A stretch of DNA of 64,000 bases from a bacterium SCSIO 12696 (lineage in GTDB: Bacteria > Pseudomonadota > Gammaproteobacteria > Pseudomonadales > Porticoccaceae), in contig CP073744.1 of NCBI GenBank assembly GCA_024397955.1, forward strand, positions 310,001-374,000, in the 5' to 3' direction. Shown piece after piece: positions 40,030 through 49,860 of the stretch. Each line of letters begins with the position of its first letter. The stretch's first letter is position 1. The notes under the pieces were generated by a model. The model saw nothing but the letters and a program-made list of their open reading frames with translations. It was not told the DNA's origin and did no database searches. The position numbers and the translations under genes were made by a program.

Positions 40030-40956
40030 TCATAAGTCCTCCAACATCTGCAATCGATTATTTTTCTGAGCAAACTCAAGCAATGCCGCCGCAATGGGCG
40101 AAGTAGGGCGGCTTTTTAAGCTTACTAAATACCAGTTGGTTTTGATCGGCAGTTTGCCCACATTGAGTATGGAAAGCCCGGCACTGCCCCCAAAGGTGAG
40201 GGTGTGCTCCGACAGTATCGAGACCCCCATTCCCGACATCACCATGTGTTTGATGGCTTCGTTGCTTTCAATGGTCATGCGCACATTCAGTTCGCAATTG
40301 TGTTTCGCCATGTGTTGTTCAATGGCATAGCGAGTACCGGAGCCATTTTCACGCATGATGTACGGTTGGCTGGCAAATTCTTTCAGGCTGATGCGCTTGC
40401 GCTGGCTGAGCGGGTGCTCTTGATGAGCAATGGCGACCAGTCGATTGGGCAGGAATTCTGTGAGTTGGTAATCGTCATTGGTGGGTGGGTGGCTGAATAC
40501 ACAGAAGTCATCTTCACCTTCCGCCAGGCGCTTTACGATTTGCGCTCGGTTGCCAATGTTCATATCCACTTCGATATTGGGGAATTGTTGGCAAAAGTCT
40601 CCCAGTAAGTGGGGCATAAAGTATTTTGCCGTGGTCACCACTGCCAGCCGCAGAGTGCCCGATGTTAATCCCCTCAGCTTGGTCAGTTTCATATCCAGGC
40701 GTTCAAAGCAAAGCAGTACCTCGCGGGCACTTTCCGTGGTCACCTCACCAACTTCCGTCAGTTTTAAGTCTCTGCCAACCTGATAAAAAAGTGGGCTGCC
40801 GATGGCTTCACTGAGTTTTTTGAGCTGCATGGATACTGTGGGCTGAGTCAGGTGCAGTGCTTTGGCAGCGGCGGTCACGCTGCCGTGGTGGGCTACCGCC
40901 AACAATATCTCCAGCTGGCGCAACGTACCGATATGAGCGTGCAGGCGAGTCTTCAT
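40030..40956 (-). CDS. LysR-family regulator, CbbR/CmpR-like
   Basis: This 308-aa LysR regulator has an N-terminal winged helix-turn-helix (TLRQLEILLAVAHHGSVTAAAKALHLTQPTVSMQL region) and a C-terminal effector domain. Its sequence style (SGTLRLAVVTTAKYFMPHLLG, then a GNRAQIVKRLAEGEDDF segment) resembles the CbbR/CmpR branch that governs carbon fixation and bicarbonate uptake genes. It is transcribed divergently from the small protein-sbtA-purE-purK genes, with a LysR-type palindrome between them. It therefore probably controls that operon; the effector is unknown. Confidence 0.87.
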   Translation of the reverse strand: MKTRLHAHIGTLRQLEILLAVAHHGSVTAAAKALHLTQPTVSMQLKKLSEAIGSPLFYQVGRDLKLTEVGEVTTESAREVLLCFERLDMKLTKLRGLTSGTLRLAVVTTAKYFMPHLLGDFCQQFPNIEVDMNIGNRAQIVKRLAEGEDDFCVFSHPPTNDDYQLTEFLPNRLVAIAHQEHPLSQRKRISLKEFASQPYIMRENGSGTRYAIEQHMAKHNCELNVRMTIESNEAIKHMVMSGMGVSILSEHTLTFGGSAGLSILNVGKLPIKTNWYLVSLKSRPTSPIAAALLEFAQKNNRLQMLEDL

Positions 40957-40999
40957 GGCTGTCCAACTATAAATAAATACATAGATAAATATAAATGTA

Positions 41000-41028
41000 A
41001 TAACTAGATAATATCTATTTTTAGTTAT
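41000..41028. promoter_or_regulatory. Candidate LysR-type operator
   Basis: ATAACTA (41000-41006) and TAGTTAT (41022-41028) form an inverted repeat, with an inner AGATAATATCT. It lies in the AT-rich gap between the divergent lysR gene and the sbtA operon. The spacing agrees with LysR-type T-N11-A sites only loosely. Confidence 0.45.
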
Positions 41029-41082
41029 GTCAAGTTTTGTTCAGAATGGCGCCCGACTAGTTTTCAACTTACAGAGGTATCA

Positions 41083-41295
41083 ATGAACCTGTCTCAAATC
41101 TACTTTGGTGTTTGTGTCGGCCTGTTAATCACTGTCATGGCGTCCCTGTTGGCGCAGCAAGGCATTATTGGTTGGGCGCTTGCTTTGGTAGGTGCAACAG
41201 TTGCGGTTTGCAATGGCGTTGCCTGGTGTTATCAACGAATCAACAAGCCATCAATCCGGGTTCAGATGCCTATTTACCTGACCGAGAGTAAATAA
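41083..41295 (+). CDS. Small two-helix membrane protein before sbtA
   Basis: I do not recognise this 70-aa protein. It has two hydrophobic helices (about residues 7-25 and 28-49) and a short basic tail (YQRINKPSIRVQMPIY). It precedes the bicarbonate transporter gene by five bases. AGAGG lies about ten bases before ATG 41083. It is not similar to the soluble PII-like SbtB. A role as a transporter partner is a guess from position. Confidence 0.72.
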   Translation: MNLSQIYFGVCVGLLITVMASLLAQQGIIGWALALVGATVAVCNGVAWCYQRINKPSIRVQMPIYLTESK

Positions 41296-41300
41296 GCACC

Positions 41301-42236
41301 ATGCAGATTGATGTTGTTGTCGCGTTTTTTGTGCTCGGCATGGTAGCCACCTTGCTGGGCACAAAGATCGATTTTCCCAAAGGGCTTTACCAGTTTCTAA
41401 CCCTGTTTTTGTTGCTGGCTATTGGCCTGAAAGGGGGCATGGCCCTTGGTGACCACATTGGCATTGAGCTGCTGGGGCAGTCTTTGGTGGTGCTCACTCT
41501 GGGTTTGATATTGCCGCCGATTGCCTACCCGATACTGAAGCGCTTTGGTGGTTGGTCGCGGCTGGACTCTGCATCCACAGCGGCTCACTACGGCTCTGTC
41601 AGTGTTGCCACTTTTGCCGTTGCGGTGGCGGTGATTGAGGCGCAAAACCTGTTTTACGAACCGTACTTTCCACTGTTTGTGGTGATTCTGGAGGTACCCG
41701 CCATTGCCGTAGGGCTGTGGCTGGCCAAACGCGGTGAGCGAGCCCCTGATACCAGCCGACGTCAATTGCTCCATGAGTTATTTGGCAATCAAGGCGTTGT
41801 GCTGTTAATCGGTGGTTTGCTGATCGGCTGGTGGGCAGGGGATAACACCAGCAACATCATGCCGCTGTTTTCCACATTATTTCACGGTGTGTTGGCGCTG
41901 TTTCTATTGCAAATGGGACGCTTGGCCGCCGAGCAGTTTTCTGAACTGCGTCGCCAGGGGCTATTTCTGGTGAGCTTTGCCATTGCGATGCCACTGATTG
42001 GTGCGCTGTTCGGCGGTGTCTTGGCACTGTTGCTGGGGCTTTCTGCCGGTGGCGTGGCTTTGTTAGCAACCTTGGGGGCCAGTGCTTCCTACATAGCGGT
42101 TCCGGCTGCGCTGGGCGTGGCGTTGCCGCAGGCCAACTTGAGTTTACCGCTCACCGCATCCCTGGCGGTTACTTTCCCATTCAATGTGCTGGTTGGCATT
42201 CCTGTCTATCTGGCGCTGGCTCAACACATTGCCTAA
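41301..42236 (+). CDS. sbtA: SbtA-type sodium-dependent bicarbonate transporter
   Basis: This 311-aa permease of the SbtA family (DUF897) has about ten transmembrane helices in two inverted halves. Recognisable segments are the [11 protein letters not shown] turn in the first half, [18 protein letters not shown], and [37 protein letters not shown] in the second half, cut short here. Characterised relatives import bicarbonate with sodium. The gene is followed by purE (13 bases) and purK, whose enzyme uses bicarbonate, so the transported ion is probably bicarbonate here too. Confidence 0.85.
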   Translation: MQIDVVVAFFVLGMVATLLGTKIDFPKGLYQFLTLFLLLAIGLKGGMALGDHIGIELLGQSLVVLTLGLILPPIAYPILKRFGGWSRLDSASTAAHYGSVSVATFAVAVAVIEAQNLFYEPYFPLFVVILEVPAIAVGLWLAKRGERAPDTSRRQLLHELFGNQGVVLLIGGLLIGWWAGDNTSNIMPLFSTLFHGVLALFLLQMGRLAAEQFSELRRQGLFLVSFAIAMPLIGALFGGVLALLLGLSAGGVALLATLGASASYIAVPAALGVALPQANLSLPLTASLAVTFPFNVLVGIPVYLALAQHIA

Positions 42237-42249
42237 GGAGGCAACAACC

Positions 42250-42732
42250 ATGAAATTTGCAACGGTCAACGTTGTCATGGGCTCAAAATCAGACTGGCCC
42301 ACTATGCGCAAAGCCACAGAGGTGCTGGAAGCCTTGCAGGTACCGTTTCACGCATCGGTGGTATCGGCTCATCGAACCCCGGCGCGGCTGGTGGAGTTCG
42401 CCAACCAGGCCGCAGAGGCGGGCACAAAAATCATTATTGCCGGCGCCGGTGGTGCCGCTCATTTGCCGGGTATGGTGGCGGCGGAAACCTGGCTGCCAGT
42501 TATTGGTGTTCCAGTGGCCAGCCGTCATCTCAATGGCTTGGACAGCCTGCTGTCTATTGTGCAAATGCCCAAAGGGGTGTGCACAGCGACCATGGCCATT
42601 GGCGAATCCGGGGCTTTTAATGCCGGTTTGATAGCTGCGCAGATGTTGGCGCTGGAAGACTCACAGCTGCGCGAGCGCCTAAAGCAGTGGCGCCAAGCGC
42701 AGACAGATTCTGTTGGAACGGAGGTAGAGTAA
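42250..42732 (+). CDS. purE: N5-carboxyaminoimidazole ribonucleotide mutase
   Basis: This enzyme converts N5-CAIR to CAIR in de novo purine synthesis. The 160-aa protein has the class I PurE signature: [10 protein letters not shown] near the N-terminus, [11 protein letters not shown], and [17 protein letters not shown] with the conserved catalytic His region. ATG 42250 has AAGGAGG a suitable distance upstream. The end overlaps purK (TAATG). Class I PurE works with PurK, present next door. Confidence 0.96.
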   Translation: MKFATVNVVMGSKSDWPTMRKATEVLEALQVPFHASVVSAHRTPARLVEFANQAAEAGTKIIIAGAGGAAHLPGMVAAETWLPVIGVPVASRHLNGLDSLLSIVQMPKGVCTATMAIGESGAFNAGLIAAQMLALEDSQLRERLKQWRQAQTDSVGTEVE

Positions 42733-43856
42733 TGCGTATATCGATAGTAGGTACGGGGCAGTTGGCGAGATTGATGGCGCTGGCCGCACATTCGTTGAAA
42801 CTGGAGGTGTCTTTCCTGAGGTTGGGTGAAGACGACTACTCCAGTGTCGATGGGCTTGGTCGTGTGGTGACGGCTACACCCACGCGCACCGCCGAGGGGT
42901 TGTATCGTGATCTGGGGCGGCCCGATGTAATCACCGTGGATCGTGAGTCAGTGGATATTGAATTGCTGAAGTCGTTGCAACGGTTTTGTACCGTTGATCC
43001 AGCTCCTGAAGTTATTGAACTTACTCAACATCGTTTAAAGGAAAAGTACTGGGTGGCTCATCAGTTGCAGTTGCCGACCGCAGATTATCGCTACTGCGAC
43101 GATGGGCACTCGTTGTTTGAAGCGGCTGAGACACTGAAATTTCCGCTGATTGCGAAAAGCTGTGAATCCGGCTACGACGGTAAAAACCAGTGGCGTTTAC
43201 AGGATTTGAGTGCCCTGAAGTCGTGCTGGGAGCAGATCGTTAAAGCGGAAGCGATTATTGAAAAACAGGTGAGCTTTCAAAAAGAAGTGTCATTGATTGG
43301 TGTGCGCAATGTGCATGGGGAAATTTGCTTTTATCCGCTGACTGAAAATTACCACCAAAACGGGGTTTTGGTCAGCTCTGAAGTAGGTATCACTCCATTG
43401 CCTGATGAGTTGGTAGGGCAGGCGCAAAGTTACCTCGCTGCGTTGATGTCCAGTAGCAATTACATTGGTGTGATGACTATGGAATGTTTTATCACTGATA
43501 AGGGTTTGCTGATTAATGAACTGGCACCGCGAGTACACAACAGCGGCCACTGGACGCTGACAGGCAGTGTCACCAATCAATTTGAAAATCACATCAGAGC
43601 GATTACCGGGATGCCGTTGGGTTCTACAGAATTGCTGGCGCCAACAGCGATGGTCAACCTGTTGGGCATGGAACCAGAAACCGTCAGCTTGATTGATGAG
43701 CAATCGCAACTTTACGATTACAAAAAAGCCTTAAAACCAGGGCGAAAAATGGGGCACATTAACTGTAGCTACAATGAACCCTGGCGGTTGCAACAGTGGC
43801 TCGAACAGCAGTTGAACGCAGTGTACGGTTGGGAGGAAAGGCGCGTAGCCAGTTAG
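42732..43856 (+). CDS. purK: N5-carboxyaminoimidazole ribonucleotide synthase
   Basis: This ATP-grasp enzyme joins bicarbonate to aminoimidazole ribonucleotide using ATP. The 374-aa protein shows the N-terminal GTGQLARLMALAAHSL, the ATP-grasp core with KSCESGYDGKNQWR, EKQVSFQKEVSLIGVR and the metal-site NELAPRVHNSGHWT. ATG 42732 overlaps the purE stop. Its demand for bicarbonate fits the sbtA gene upstream. The C-terminal GRKMGHINC is characteristic. Confidence 0.96.
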   Translation: MRISIVGTGQLARLMALAAHSLKLEVSFLRLGEDDYSSVDGLGRVVTATPTRTAEGLYRDLGRPDVITVDRESVDIELLKSLQRFCTVDPAPEVIELTQHRLKEKYWVAHQLQLPTADYRYCDDGHSLFEAAETLKFPLIAKSCESGYDGKNQWRLQDLSALKSCWEQIVKAEAIIEKQVSFQKEVSLIGVRNVHGEICFYPLTENYHQNGVLVSSEVGITPLPDELVGQAQSYLAALMSSSNYIGVMTMECFITDKGLLINELAPRVHNSGHWTLTGSVTNQFENHIRAITGMPLGSTELLAPTAMVNLLGMEPETVSLIDEQSQLYDYKKALKPGRKMGHINCSYNEPWRLQQWLEQQLNAVYGWEERRVAS

Positions 43857-43941
43857 GCTACCCAATTAGACCAACCAATCACAAAGCCTTCACGCACCAT
43901 CGAATAGTCTTTTGCCGAGATCATTATTGGGAGCTATCACG

Positions 43942-44631
43942 ATGGTGCGCTTTGTATTTCTGTGTTTTGGAATAGTGTTGTCTGCATTTGCCTGGGCAAT
44001 AGAAGAGGCTGATTACAGGGTAGTCAGTCAGCATGGCAATGTAGAGTTGCGCATGTACGAACCCCAGATACTCGCCGAAGTAGTGATCGAAGGGGATATT
44101 GGCAAAGCCAGCAATCGCGCGTTTCGACCACTGTTTAACTACATATCTGGGGATAACATTGCCCGCAATGGCGACTCCCAGAAAATCGCCATGACCGCGC
44201 CGGTTTCTCAACAGTGGGCCAAAGCCGAACTTTCTAGCTCCAAGGAATTTAGCTCTAAGGAATCTAGCCCCGACAAACAAAACCAAAAAATTGCCATGAC
44301 GGCGCCAGTGAGTGTGGAACCCGCTGAGGGCTCTAATCTTTGGGCAGTGAGTTTTATGATGCCTTCCGATTTCACTCTAGAAAATACGCCGCTACCCACC
44401 AATTCCCAAGTCTCTATCAGAGAAGTGCCGGCACGATTGGTGGCAGCCATCAAGTACTCGGGCACCTGGAGTGAAAAGCGTTATCAGCGCAACAAGCAGG
44501 AATTGTTTGCATGGTTGCAAAGCAGTGATTTTAAAGCCGCAGGTGAACCGGTTTGGGCGCGTTACAACTCGCCCATGTCGCTGCCGTTTTTACGTCGCAA
44601 TGAGGTGTTAATACCCATTACAAAAAAATAA
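43942..44631 (+). CDS. SOUL-family heme-binding-like secreted protein
   Basis: This 229-aa protein has a signal peptide (about 18 residues, ending near FAWA) and a SOUL domain (YRVVSQHGNVELRMYEPQ, VSFMMPSDFTLENTPLP, YSGTWSE). The motif QKIAMTAPVS occurs twice, around residues 75 and 112, separated by a Ser/Lys-rich stretch with a short internal duplication (SSKEFSSKESS). The start is ATG 43942 with GGGAG upstream. Related proteins bind heme or tetrapyrroles, but that is not shown for the bacterial ones. Confidence 0.87.
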   Translation: MVRFVFLCFGIVLSAFAWAIEEADYRVVSQHGNVELRMYEPQILAEVVIEGDIGKASNRAFRPLFNYISGDNIARNGDSQKIAMTAPVSQQWAKAELSSSKEFSSKESSPDKQNQKIAMTAPVSVEPAEGSNLWAVSFMMPSDFTLENTPLPTNSQVSIREVPARLVAAIKYSGTWSEKRYQRNKQELFAWLQSSDFKAAGEPVWARYNSPMSLPFLRRNEVLIPITKK

Positions 44632-44719
44632 ATTTACACCTTGTGGGTGCTTTCAACAATAGTTATGTAAATGTGACTTTTGTTGTCATGGGTCGAGTTA
44701 TCATGCCTCTCCTAAATAC

Positions 44720-45349
44720 TTAGATTTGCTTGCTCAGGTTTTTGAATAGTTTTTCAACTATGGGCTTTGACCCTGTACTGAAAAAACGAGTGAAAGACTC
44801 AGGCGATTCAAATATTTGGTCTGGCGTGTAAGATACGCTATACGGTGATAACGAGGTTGGTGTTGCCGTATAGGACCAAATTATATTCCCTGCGTCATCG
44901 TAAAGCTGTCCAGACAAATTAAATCTGCTGTTTAGTTTGTCGGAAAATCCGTGATTCATTCCAACAACAACGATATTTATTGTTATTTTTAGTTCTGCGT
45001 TCTGATCATCGTGAGATATACCTTTAGGGAAGGCGGCTTCTTTCGCTAAGTTACTAAACTGCTCTGTAATGATTTTAGATAGATCAATTTTATGCTGTTC
45101 TAGATAATCTAGGATTAAAGGTTTGATCCCCTTGTCGTCACCAGAGGTGGCCGCTACTCCTACACCCAAATAAGTTACGTCTACAGAGCTGATAACACTG
45201 AGCTTATCTGGAACTAATGGAGTAGTTTCAATATTTATTGCATCTATTTTCTCAAAAGCTACTTGGTCTAGTTTTGTCGTTGGAATAGCAGTACATGCTG
45301 AAATTAAAAATAGTATAAGTGGGATAAGTAGAAGGTTGCCTGCTCTCAT
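44720..45349 (-). CDS. Orphan lipoprotein, unknown function
   Basis: I do not recognise this 209-aa protein. A lipoprotein signal ends in FLISAC (Cys near residue 19). The mature part has alternating beta-rich and helical stretches with no clear motif; LSGQLYDDAGNIIWSYTAT resembles a beta hairpin. Its base composition is clearly more AT-rich than its neighbours, with frequent AAA, AAT and ATT codons, hinting at recent arrival. ATG 45349 has AGAGG upstream. It sits alone between the SOUL gene and fusA. Confidence 0.75.
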   Translation of the reverse strand: MRAGNLLLIPLILFLISACTAIPTTKLDQVAFEKIDAINIETTPLVPDKLSVISSVDVTYLGVGVAATSGDDKGIKPLILDYLEQHKIDLSKIITEQFSNLAKEAAFPKGISHDDQNAELKITINIVVVGMNHGFSDKLNSRFNLSGQLYDDAGNIIWSYTATPTSLSPYSVSYTPDQIFESPESFTRFFSTGSKPIVEKLFKNLSKQI

Positions 45350-45437
45350 GCATCGCCTCTTTTCGATTTCGTGGTAGACCAATATTTTTAAAGGGGTACG
45401 TATTCATGATCATAATTGTTATTTTCGAGTAAGCAAA

Positions 45438-45472
45438 CAAAAACCCCGGCAGCTTTCACTGCCGGGGTTTTG
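45438..45472 (-). terminator. Terminator of the fusA-type gene
   Basis: AAACCCCGGCAG (45441-45452) pairs with CTGCCGGGGTTT (45459-45470). On the minus strand it ends in a T run. Confidence 0.88.
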
Positions 45473-45493
45473 CGTTTCAGGATTTAAGAAGGC

Positions 45494-47581
45494 TTACTTC
45501 TTGGCTTCCTGACGCTCTTTCTCTTTGGCGATCACTTCTTCAGCAACGTTCTGCGGGCAAGGCAGGTAGTGGCTGAATTCCATGGAGAACTGGCCGCGGC
45601 CAGAGGTCATGGTGCGCAGATGGCCAATGTAACCAAACATCTCCGCCAGTGGTACGTCGGCTTTGATGCGAACACCGGTGGTGCCGGGCTCCTGGTCTTT
45701 AATCATGCCGCGACGACGGTTCAGGTCACCGATGACGTCACCCACGTGATCTTCCGGAGTGAACACGTCCACTTTCATAATCGGCTCGATCAGCTGTGGG
45801 CCGGCCTTGGGCATAGACTGACGGAAAGCGCCTTTGGCGGCGATTTCGAACGCTACTGCCGAGGAGTCAACGGCGTGGAAGCCACCGTCGTACAGTTCGA
45901 TTTCAACGTCCAGTACCGGGAAGCTGGCCAGAGGGCCGGTTTCCATCATGCCTTTAAAGCCTTTCTCAATGGCCGGGAAGAATTCCTTAGGTACGTTACC
46001 GCCGACAACAGTGGATTCGAACTTGAAGCCGGAGCCTGGCTCGCCGGGCTTGATGCGGTAGTCGATCTTACCGAACTGACCAGAACCACCAGACTGCTTC
46101 TTGTGGGTGTAGCTGTCTTCGATTGGGGTGGTGATGGTTTCACGGTAGGCAACCTGTGGTTGGCCCACTTCCAGCTCGACGCCGTAGGTACGCTTGAGGA
46201 TGTCGACCTTAATATCCAGGTGCAGCTCACCCATACCTCTGAGGATGGTTTCTCCGGAGTCTTCGTCAGTCTCAACCTGGAAGGATGGATCTTCGGCAAC
46301 CATTTTGCCGATGGCAACGCCCATCTTCTCGGTAGAGCTCTTATCTTTCGGAGATACCGCGATGGAGATTACAGGGTCTGGGAAGACCATAGGCTCAAGA
46401 GTACAAGGATTCTTGGGGTCACACAGAGTGTGGCCAGTTTGTACGTTCTTCATGCCCACAACAGCGATAATGTCGCCGGCTTGAGCAGTGCTCAGTTCGG
46501 TGCGGTCATCGGCGTGCATTTCCACCATGCGGCCAATGCGCTCGGTTTTGCCGGTGAAGCTATTGAGTACGGTGTCGCCTTTGTTCAGTACGCCGGAGTA
46601 GATACGAATAAAGGTCAGGGCACCGAAGCGGTCGTCCATAATTTTGAACGCCAGGGCACGCAGGGGTTCTTCAGCAGAAACCAGAGCCACGTCGCCGGTA
46701 GGCTCGCCTTCTTCGTCGGTCAGCGGTTGAGGATCAACCTCAGTCGGTGAAGGCAGGTAGTCAACAACGGCGTCCAGAACCAATTGGATGCCTTTGTTCT
46801 TGAATGCAGAACCACAGTAAGTGGGGAAGAAGGCCAAGGTGCGAGTACCTTCGCGGATGCAGCGCTTGATGTCGTCGATGGAGGGCTCTTCACCTTCCAT
46901 GTAGGCCATCATCAGGTCGTCGTCCATTTCCACGGCAGTTTCAATTAGCTGCTCGCGGTACATGGCGGCATCGTCCACCATTTCCGCAGGAATGTCGGTG
47001 ACTTCGTAGTTTTCTGGCAGGCCGGAATCGTCCCAGATATAGGCTTTCTGGCTCAGTACATCGACAACGCCTTTAAAGTCGTCTTCGATGCCGATAGGCA
47101 GAGTCATGACCAGTGGATTGGCGCCCAGGACTTTCTTAACCTGGTCAACAACGCGGTAGAAATCCGCACCCATACGGTCCAGCTTGTTCACGAAGATGAT
47201 ACGAGCCACTTCAGACTCGTTGGCGTAGCGCCAGTTGGTTTCGGACTGAGGCTCAACACCGCCGGAACCACAGAATACGCCAACACCGCCATCGAGAACT
47301 TTCAGGGAGCGGTAAACTTCAACGGTGAAGTCCACGTGTCCTGGAGTGTCGATGATGTTCATGCGGTGGTCGTTCCAGAAGCAAGTAGTGGCAGCGGACT
47401 GGATGGTAATGCCGCGCTCAGCTTCCTGTTCCATAAAGTCGGTAGTAGCAGCACCGTCGTGCACTTCACCGGTTTTATGGATTTTACCGGTGAGCTTGAG
47501 AATACGCTCGGTGGTGGTGGTTTTACCGGCGTCTACGTGGGCGAAGATGCCGATGTTGCGGTAGAGGGATAAGTCAGACAT
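45494..47581 (-). CDS. fusA: Translation elongation factor G (FusA2-like)
   Basis: This GTPase moves the ribosome along mRNA (695 aa). Domain I has the P-loop AHVDAGKTT, switch region [21 protein letters not shown] and NKLDRMGAD; domains II-V follow with [14 protein letters not shown] and [12 protein letters not shown]. It stands alone, not in an rpsL-rpsG-fusA-tuf cluster, and begins [11 protein letters not shown]. This resembles the second EF-G of Pseudomonas (FusA2). ATG 47581 is preferred over an upstream in-frame start at 47635. The paralogue question needs the rest of the genome. Confidence 0.92.
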   Translation of the reverse strand: MSDLSLYRNIGIFAHVDAGKTTTTERILKLTGKIHKTGEVHDGAATTDFMEQEAERGITIQSAATTCFWNDHRMNIIDTPGHVDFTVEVYRSLKVLDGGVGVFCGSGGVEPQSETNWRYANESEVARIIFVNKLDRMGADFYRVVDQVKKVLGANPLVMTLPIGIEDDFKGVVDVLSQKAYIWDDSGLPENYEVTDIPAEMVDDAAMYREQLIETAVEMDDDLMMAYMEGEEPSIDDIKRCIREGTRTLAFFPTYCGSAFKNKGIQLVLDAVVDYLPSPTEVDPQPLTDEEGEPTGDVALVSAEEPLRALAFKIMDDRFGALTFIRIYSGVLNKGDTVLNSFTGKTERIGRMVEMHADDRTELSTAQAGDIIAVVGMKNVQTGHTLCDPKNPCTLEPMVFPDPVISIAVSPKDKSSTEKMGVAIGKMVAEDPSFQVETDEDSGETILRGMGELHLDIKVDILKRTYGVELEVGQPQVAYRETITTPIEDSYTHKKQSGGSGQFGKIDYRIKPGEPGSGFKFESTVVGGNVPKEFFPAIEKGFKGMMETGPLASFPVLDVEIELYDGGFHAVDSSAVAFEIAAKGAFRQSMPKAGPQLIEPIMKVDVFTPEDHVGDVIGDLNRRRGMIKDQEPGTTGVRIKADVPLAEMFGYIGHLRTMTSGRGQFSMEFSHYLPCPQNVAEEVIAKEKERQEAKK

Positions 47582-47778
47582 TTCTATTCTCGAATGTTCT
47601 GTTAATGAAACTGGTATGCCCGAGGGCGACCCCAAGCCAAAATAGCGCGCAATTATACAGGAAGTTGAAGGGTAGAACAGGCCTTGATATGGAGGAATTT
47701 TGCCTTGCAGGCCCCTTCACAGAGCCGCAGAGCCATGAGAAAATCGCCGCCCTGATTTTACCTCCCGGAAGCTGCCCC

Positions 47779-48621
47779 ATGACTGCCATTGTTCTCGACG
47801 GCAAAGCCGTTGCCAAACGCACTGAAACTGAACTGAGCGAGCGCGTTGCTGCCCTCAAAGCCAAGGGCGGAGATACCCCGATTTTGGCCACTATCCTGGT
47901 GGGCGCAGATCCGGCGTCCGCTACCTATGTGCGTATGAAACAGAACGCCTGCAAGCGGGTGGGCATGGAGTCCATTGCGGTTGAATTGCCGGAAGAAACC
48001 ACTACCGAGCAACTGCTGGCAAAAATCCATGAGTTGAACGACAACCCCAACTGCCACGGTATTTTGCTGCAACACCCGGTGCCCGAGCAGATTGACGAGC
48101 GCGCTTGCTTTGACGCCATTGCCCTCAATAAAGATGTGGACGGTGTGACCTGCTTGGGTTACGGCCGAATGGCCATGGGCGAAGAGGCCTACGGTTCCGC
48201 TACCCCACAAGGTATTATGCGTTTGCTGGCAGCCTACGATATTGACTTCAACGGCAAGCACGCTGTTGTGGTGGGCCGCAGTCCGATTCTCGGCAAGCCC
48301 ATGGCAGCCATGCTGCTGAATGCCAATGCCACTGTGACCATTTGCCACTCTCGCACCCAAAACCTGGCGGAGCACATCAAGCAAGCGGATATTGTAGTAG
48401 GCGCTGTCGGTAAGCCTGAGTTTATTAAGGCCGAGTGGATTAAAGACGGTGCTGTGGTGGTGGACGCTGGCTATCACCCTCCCGGTTTGGGCGACATAGA
48501 GCTTGGGCCACTGGTAGATCGTGTGGCTGCCTATACCCCGGTTCCCGGTGGCGTTGGCCCGATGACCATCAATACCCTGATTCTGCAGTCTGTGGATGCT
48601 GGGGAGAAGAAGTTGGGCTGA
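47779..48621 (+). CDS. folD: Methylenetetrahydrofolate dehydrogenase/cyclohydrolase FolD
   Basis: This bifunctional enzyme interconverts methylene-, methenyl- and formyl-tetrahydrofolate. The 280-aa protein contains [14 protein letters not shown] (with the active-site Lys region), [13 protein letters not shown], the NADP-binding [14 protein letters not shown] and the C-terminal [15 protein letters not shown] 47779 is used; a long in-frame extension upstream has no similarity to the family. It is divergent from the EF-G gene. A short palindromic repeat follows the stop. Confidence 0.96.
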   Translation: MTAIVLDGKAVAKRTETELSERVAALKAKGGDTPILATILVGADPASATYVRMKQNACKRVGMESIAVELPEETTTEQLLAKIHELNDNPNCHGILLQHPVPEQIDERACFDAIALNKDVDGVTCLGYGRMAMGEEAYGSATPQGIMRLLAAYDIDFNGKHAVVVGRSPILGKPMAAMLLNANATVTICHSRTQNLAEHIKQADIVVGAVGKPEFIKAEWIKDGAVVVDAGYHPPGLGDIELGPLVDRVAAYTPVPGGVGPMTINTLILQSVDAGEKKLG

Positions 48622-48628
48622 AACCCTA

Positions 48629-48656
48629 CGTCATTCCCGCGCAGGCGGGAATGACG
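48629..48656. repeat. Perfect 12-bp hairpin repeat after folD
   Basis: CGTCATTCCCGC (48629-48640) and its exact complement (48645-48656) enclose the loop GCAG. The same unit, in altered form, occurs twice at 52362-52429. This hairpin type is widespread in proteobacterial intergenic DNA. Confidence 0.9.
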
Positions 48657-48702
48657 AGTTTTGCAAATTTCGCTGTAGCCTTTCTGCTTGCTGCCCTTGG
48701 AG

Positions 48703-49785
48703 CTATTTCCTCACCAACAGCGCACCACACTCTAAATGATGCGTATAGGGGAACTGATCAAAGGCGGCAAACTTGGCAATGCGATGAGTATTGCTCAGCG
48801 CCTCCAGGTTATTCTTCAGGGTTTCCGGGTTGCAGGAAATATACAGAATTTGGTCGAAGCGCTTGACCAAATCCACTGTGCCATCATCCAGCCCTGCCCG
48901 TGGCGGATCCACAAATACCGTGGAAAATTGGTAGCTGTCCAAGTCGATATCTTTTAAACGGCGGAATGGACGTACCTTATTGAGAGCGTCGGTAAAATCT
49001 TCGCTGGACATGCGCACAATATAAATATTGCTGACGCCGTTCTGCTCCATGCTCCAGTGAGATGAATTCACGGACACTTTGGAGATTTCCGTGGCCAACA
49101 CTCGTTCAAAGTTCTGCGCCAAGGGGATGGTGAAGTTGCCGTTGCCGCAATAGAGTTCCAACAGGTCGCCATCGCTGTTTTTGGAATTCTTTACTGCCCA
49201 GGTCAGCATTTGTTCATTCACACCGGCATTGGGCTGGGTAAAGCCGGTTTCCACCTGTTTGTAGCGGTAGGTTTTACCAAGCACGTTCAGCTCTTCAATG
49301 ACATAGTCCCGTTCCAATACCACTTTTTGCTTTTTACTGCGGCCAATAATGGGGACGCCAGTAGTTTTGCTCAGCTCCCGAGCTTGCTGCTCCCAGTGCT
49401 CGTCCAGCGGTTTGTGGTAAATCAGGGTAACCAGGGCATCGCCGCTCAGTGTGGTGAGAAATTCCACCACATAGAGTTTGCGGCGCAATAATTCATTACC
49501 ACTAATACCCGCCATAACTGCAGGCATCAGCTGGTTAATTTTTTCCGAGCCGATGGGAAAGTCATCGATGGGGATAGGGCGGCTGCCACCGGGTTTGTGC
49601 ATGGCGTAGAAAGATTGTTCCCCTTCGTGCCAGATACGAAATTCTGCGCGCATGCGAAAATGGCTGGGTTCCGATGGGTATACTTCAATATCCGGCAGCG
49701 CCAAATTGGTGAAGTCAGCGTTCAGCTTGGCAATTTTCTCATCCAGCTGTTGCTGGTATTGGTTGGTGTCGATTTGATTGAACAT
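48703..49785 (-). CDS. trmA: tRNA (uracil-54-C5)-methyltransferase
   Basis: This makes ribothymidine at position 54 of tRNA. The 360-aa protein has the RNA-recognition N-terminal region (RMRAEFRIWHEG), the SAM-binding LLELYCGNGNFTIPLAQNF, DPPRAGLDDGTV and the nucleophile cysteine in ILYISCNPETLKNNL. The TrmA-type length and absence of an iron-sulphur domain separate it from RlmD and RlmC. It converges with folD. Confidence 0.96.
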   Translation of the reverse strand: MFNQIDTNQYQQQLDEKIAKLNADFTNLALPDIEVYPSEPSHFRMRAEFRIWHEGEQSFYAMHKPGGSRPIPIDDFPIGSEKINQLMPAVMAGISGNELLRRKLYVVEFLTTLSGDALVTLIYHKPLDEHWEQQARELSKTTGVPIIGRSKKQKVVLERDYVIEELNVLGKTYRYKQVETGFTQPNAGVNEQMLTWAVKNSKNSDGDLLELYCGNGNFTIPLAQNFERVLATEISKVSVNSSHWSMEQNGVSNIYIVRMSSEDFTDALNKVRPFRRLKDIDLDSYQFSTVFVDPPRAGLDDGTVDLVKRFDQILYISCNPETLKNNLEALSNTHRIAKFAAFDQFPYTHHLECGALLVRK

Positions 49786-49860
49786 GGCTTTTGCTTGTGT
49801 GGCACTGGAGCGTGGGGTGCGGCATTATACGGCACCAAACGATAAAGGTGAGGGCGGCAG

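Noticed and set aside
44160..44310. Duplicated QKIAMTAPVS in the SOUL protein as a sign of recent gene damage
   Set aside because: Two such motifs are, as far as I recall, common in bacterial SOUL proteins, and the frame is intact; it is noted in the gene entry only.
45569..46750. Long open frame (393 codons) opposite the EF-G gene
   Set aside because: It is fully antisense to a well-conserved gene and its translation is the usual low-complexity mirror of GC-rich codon bias; no family resemblance.
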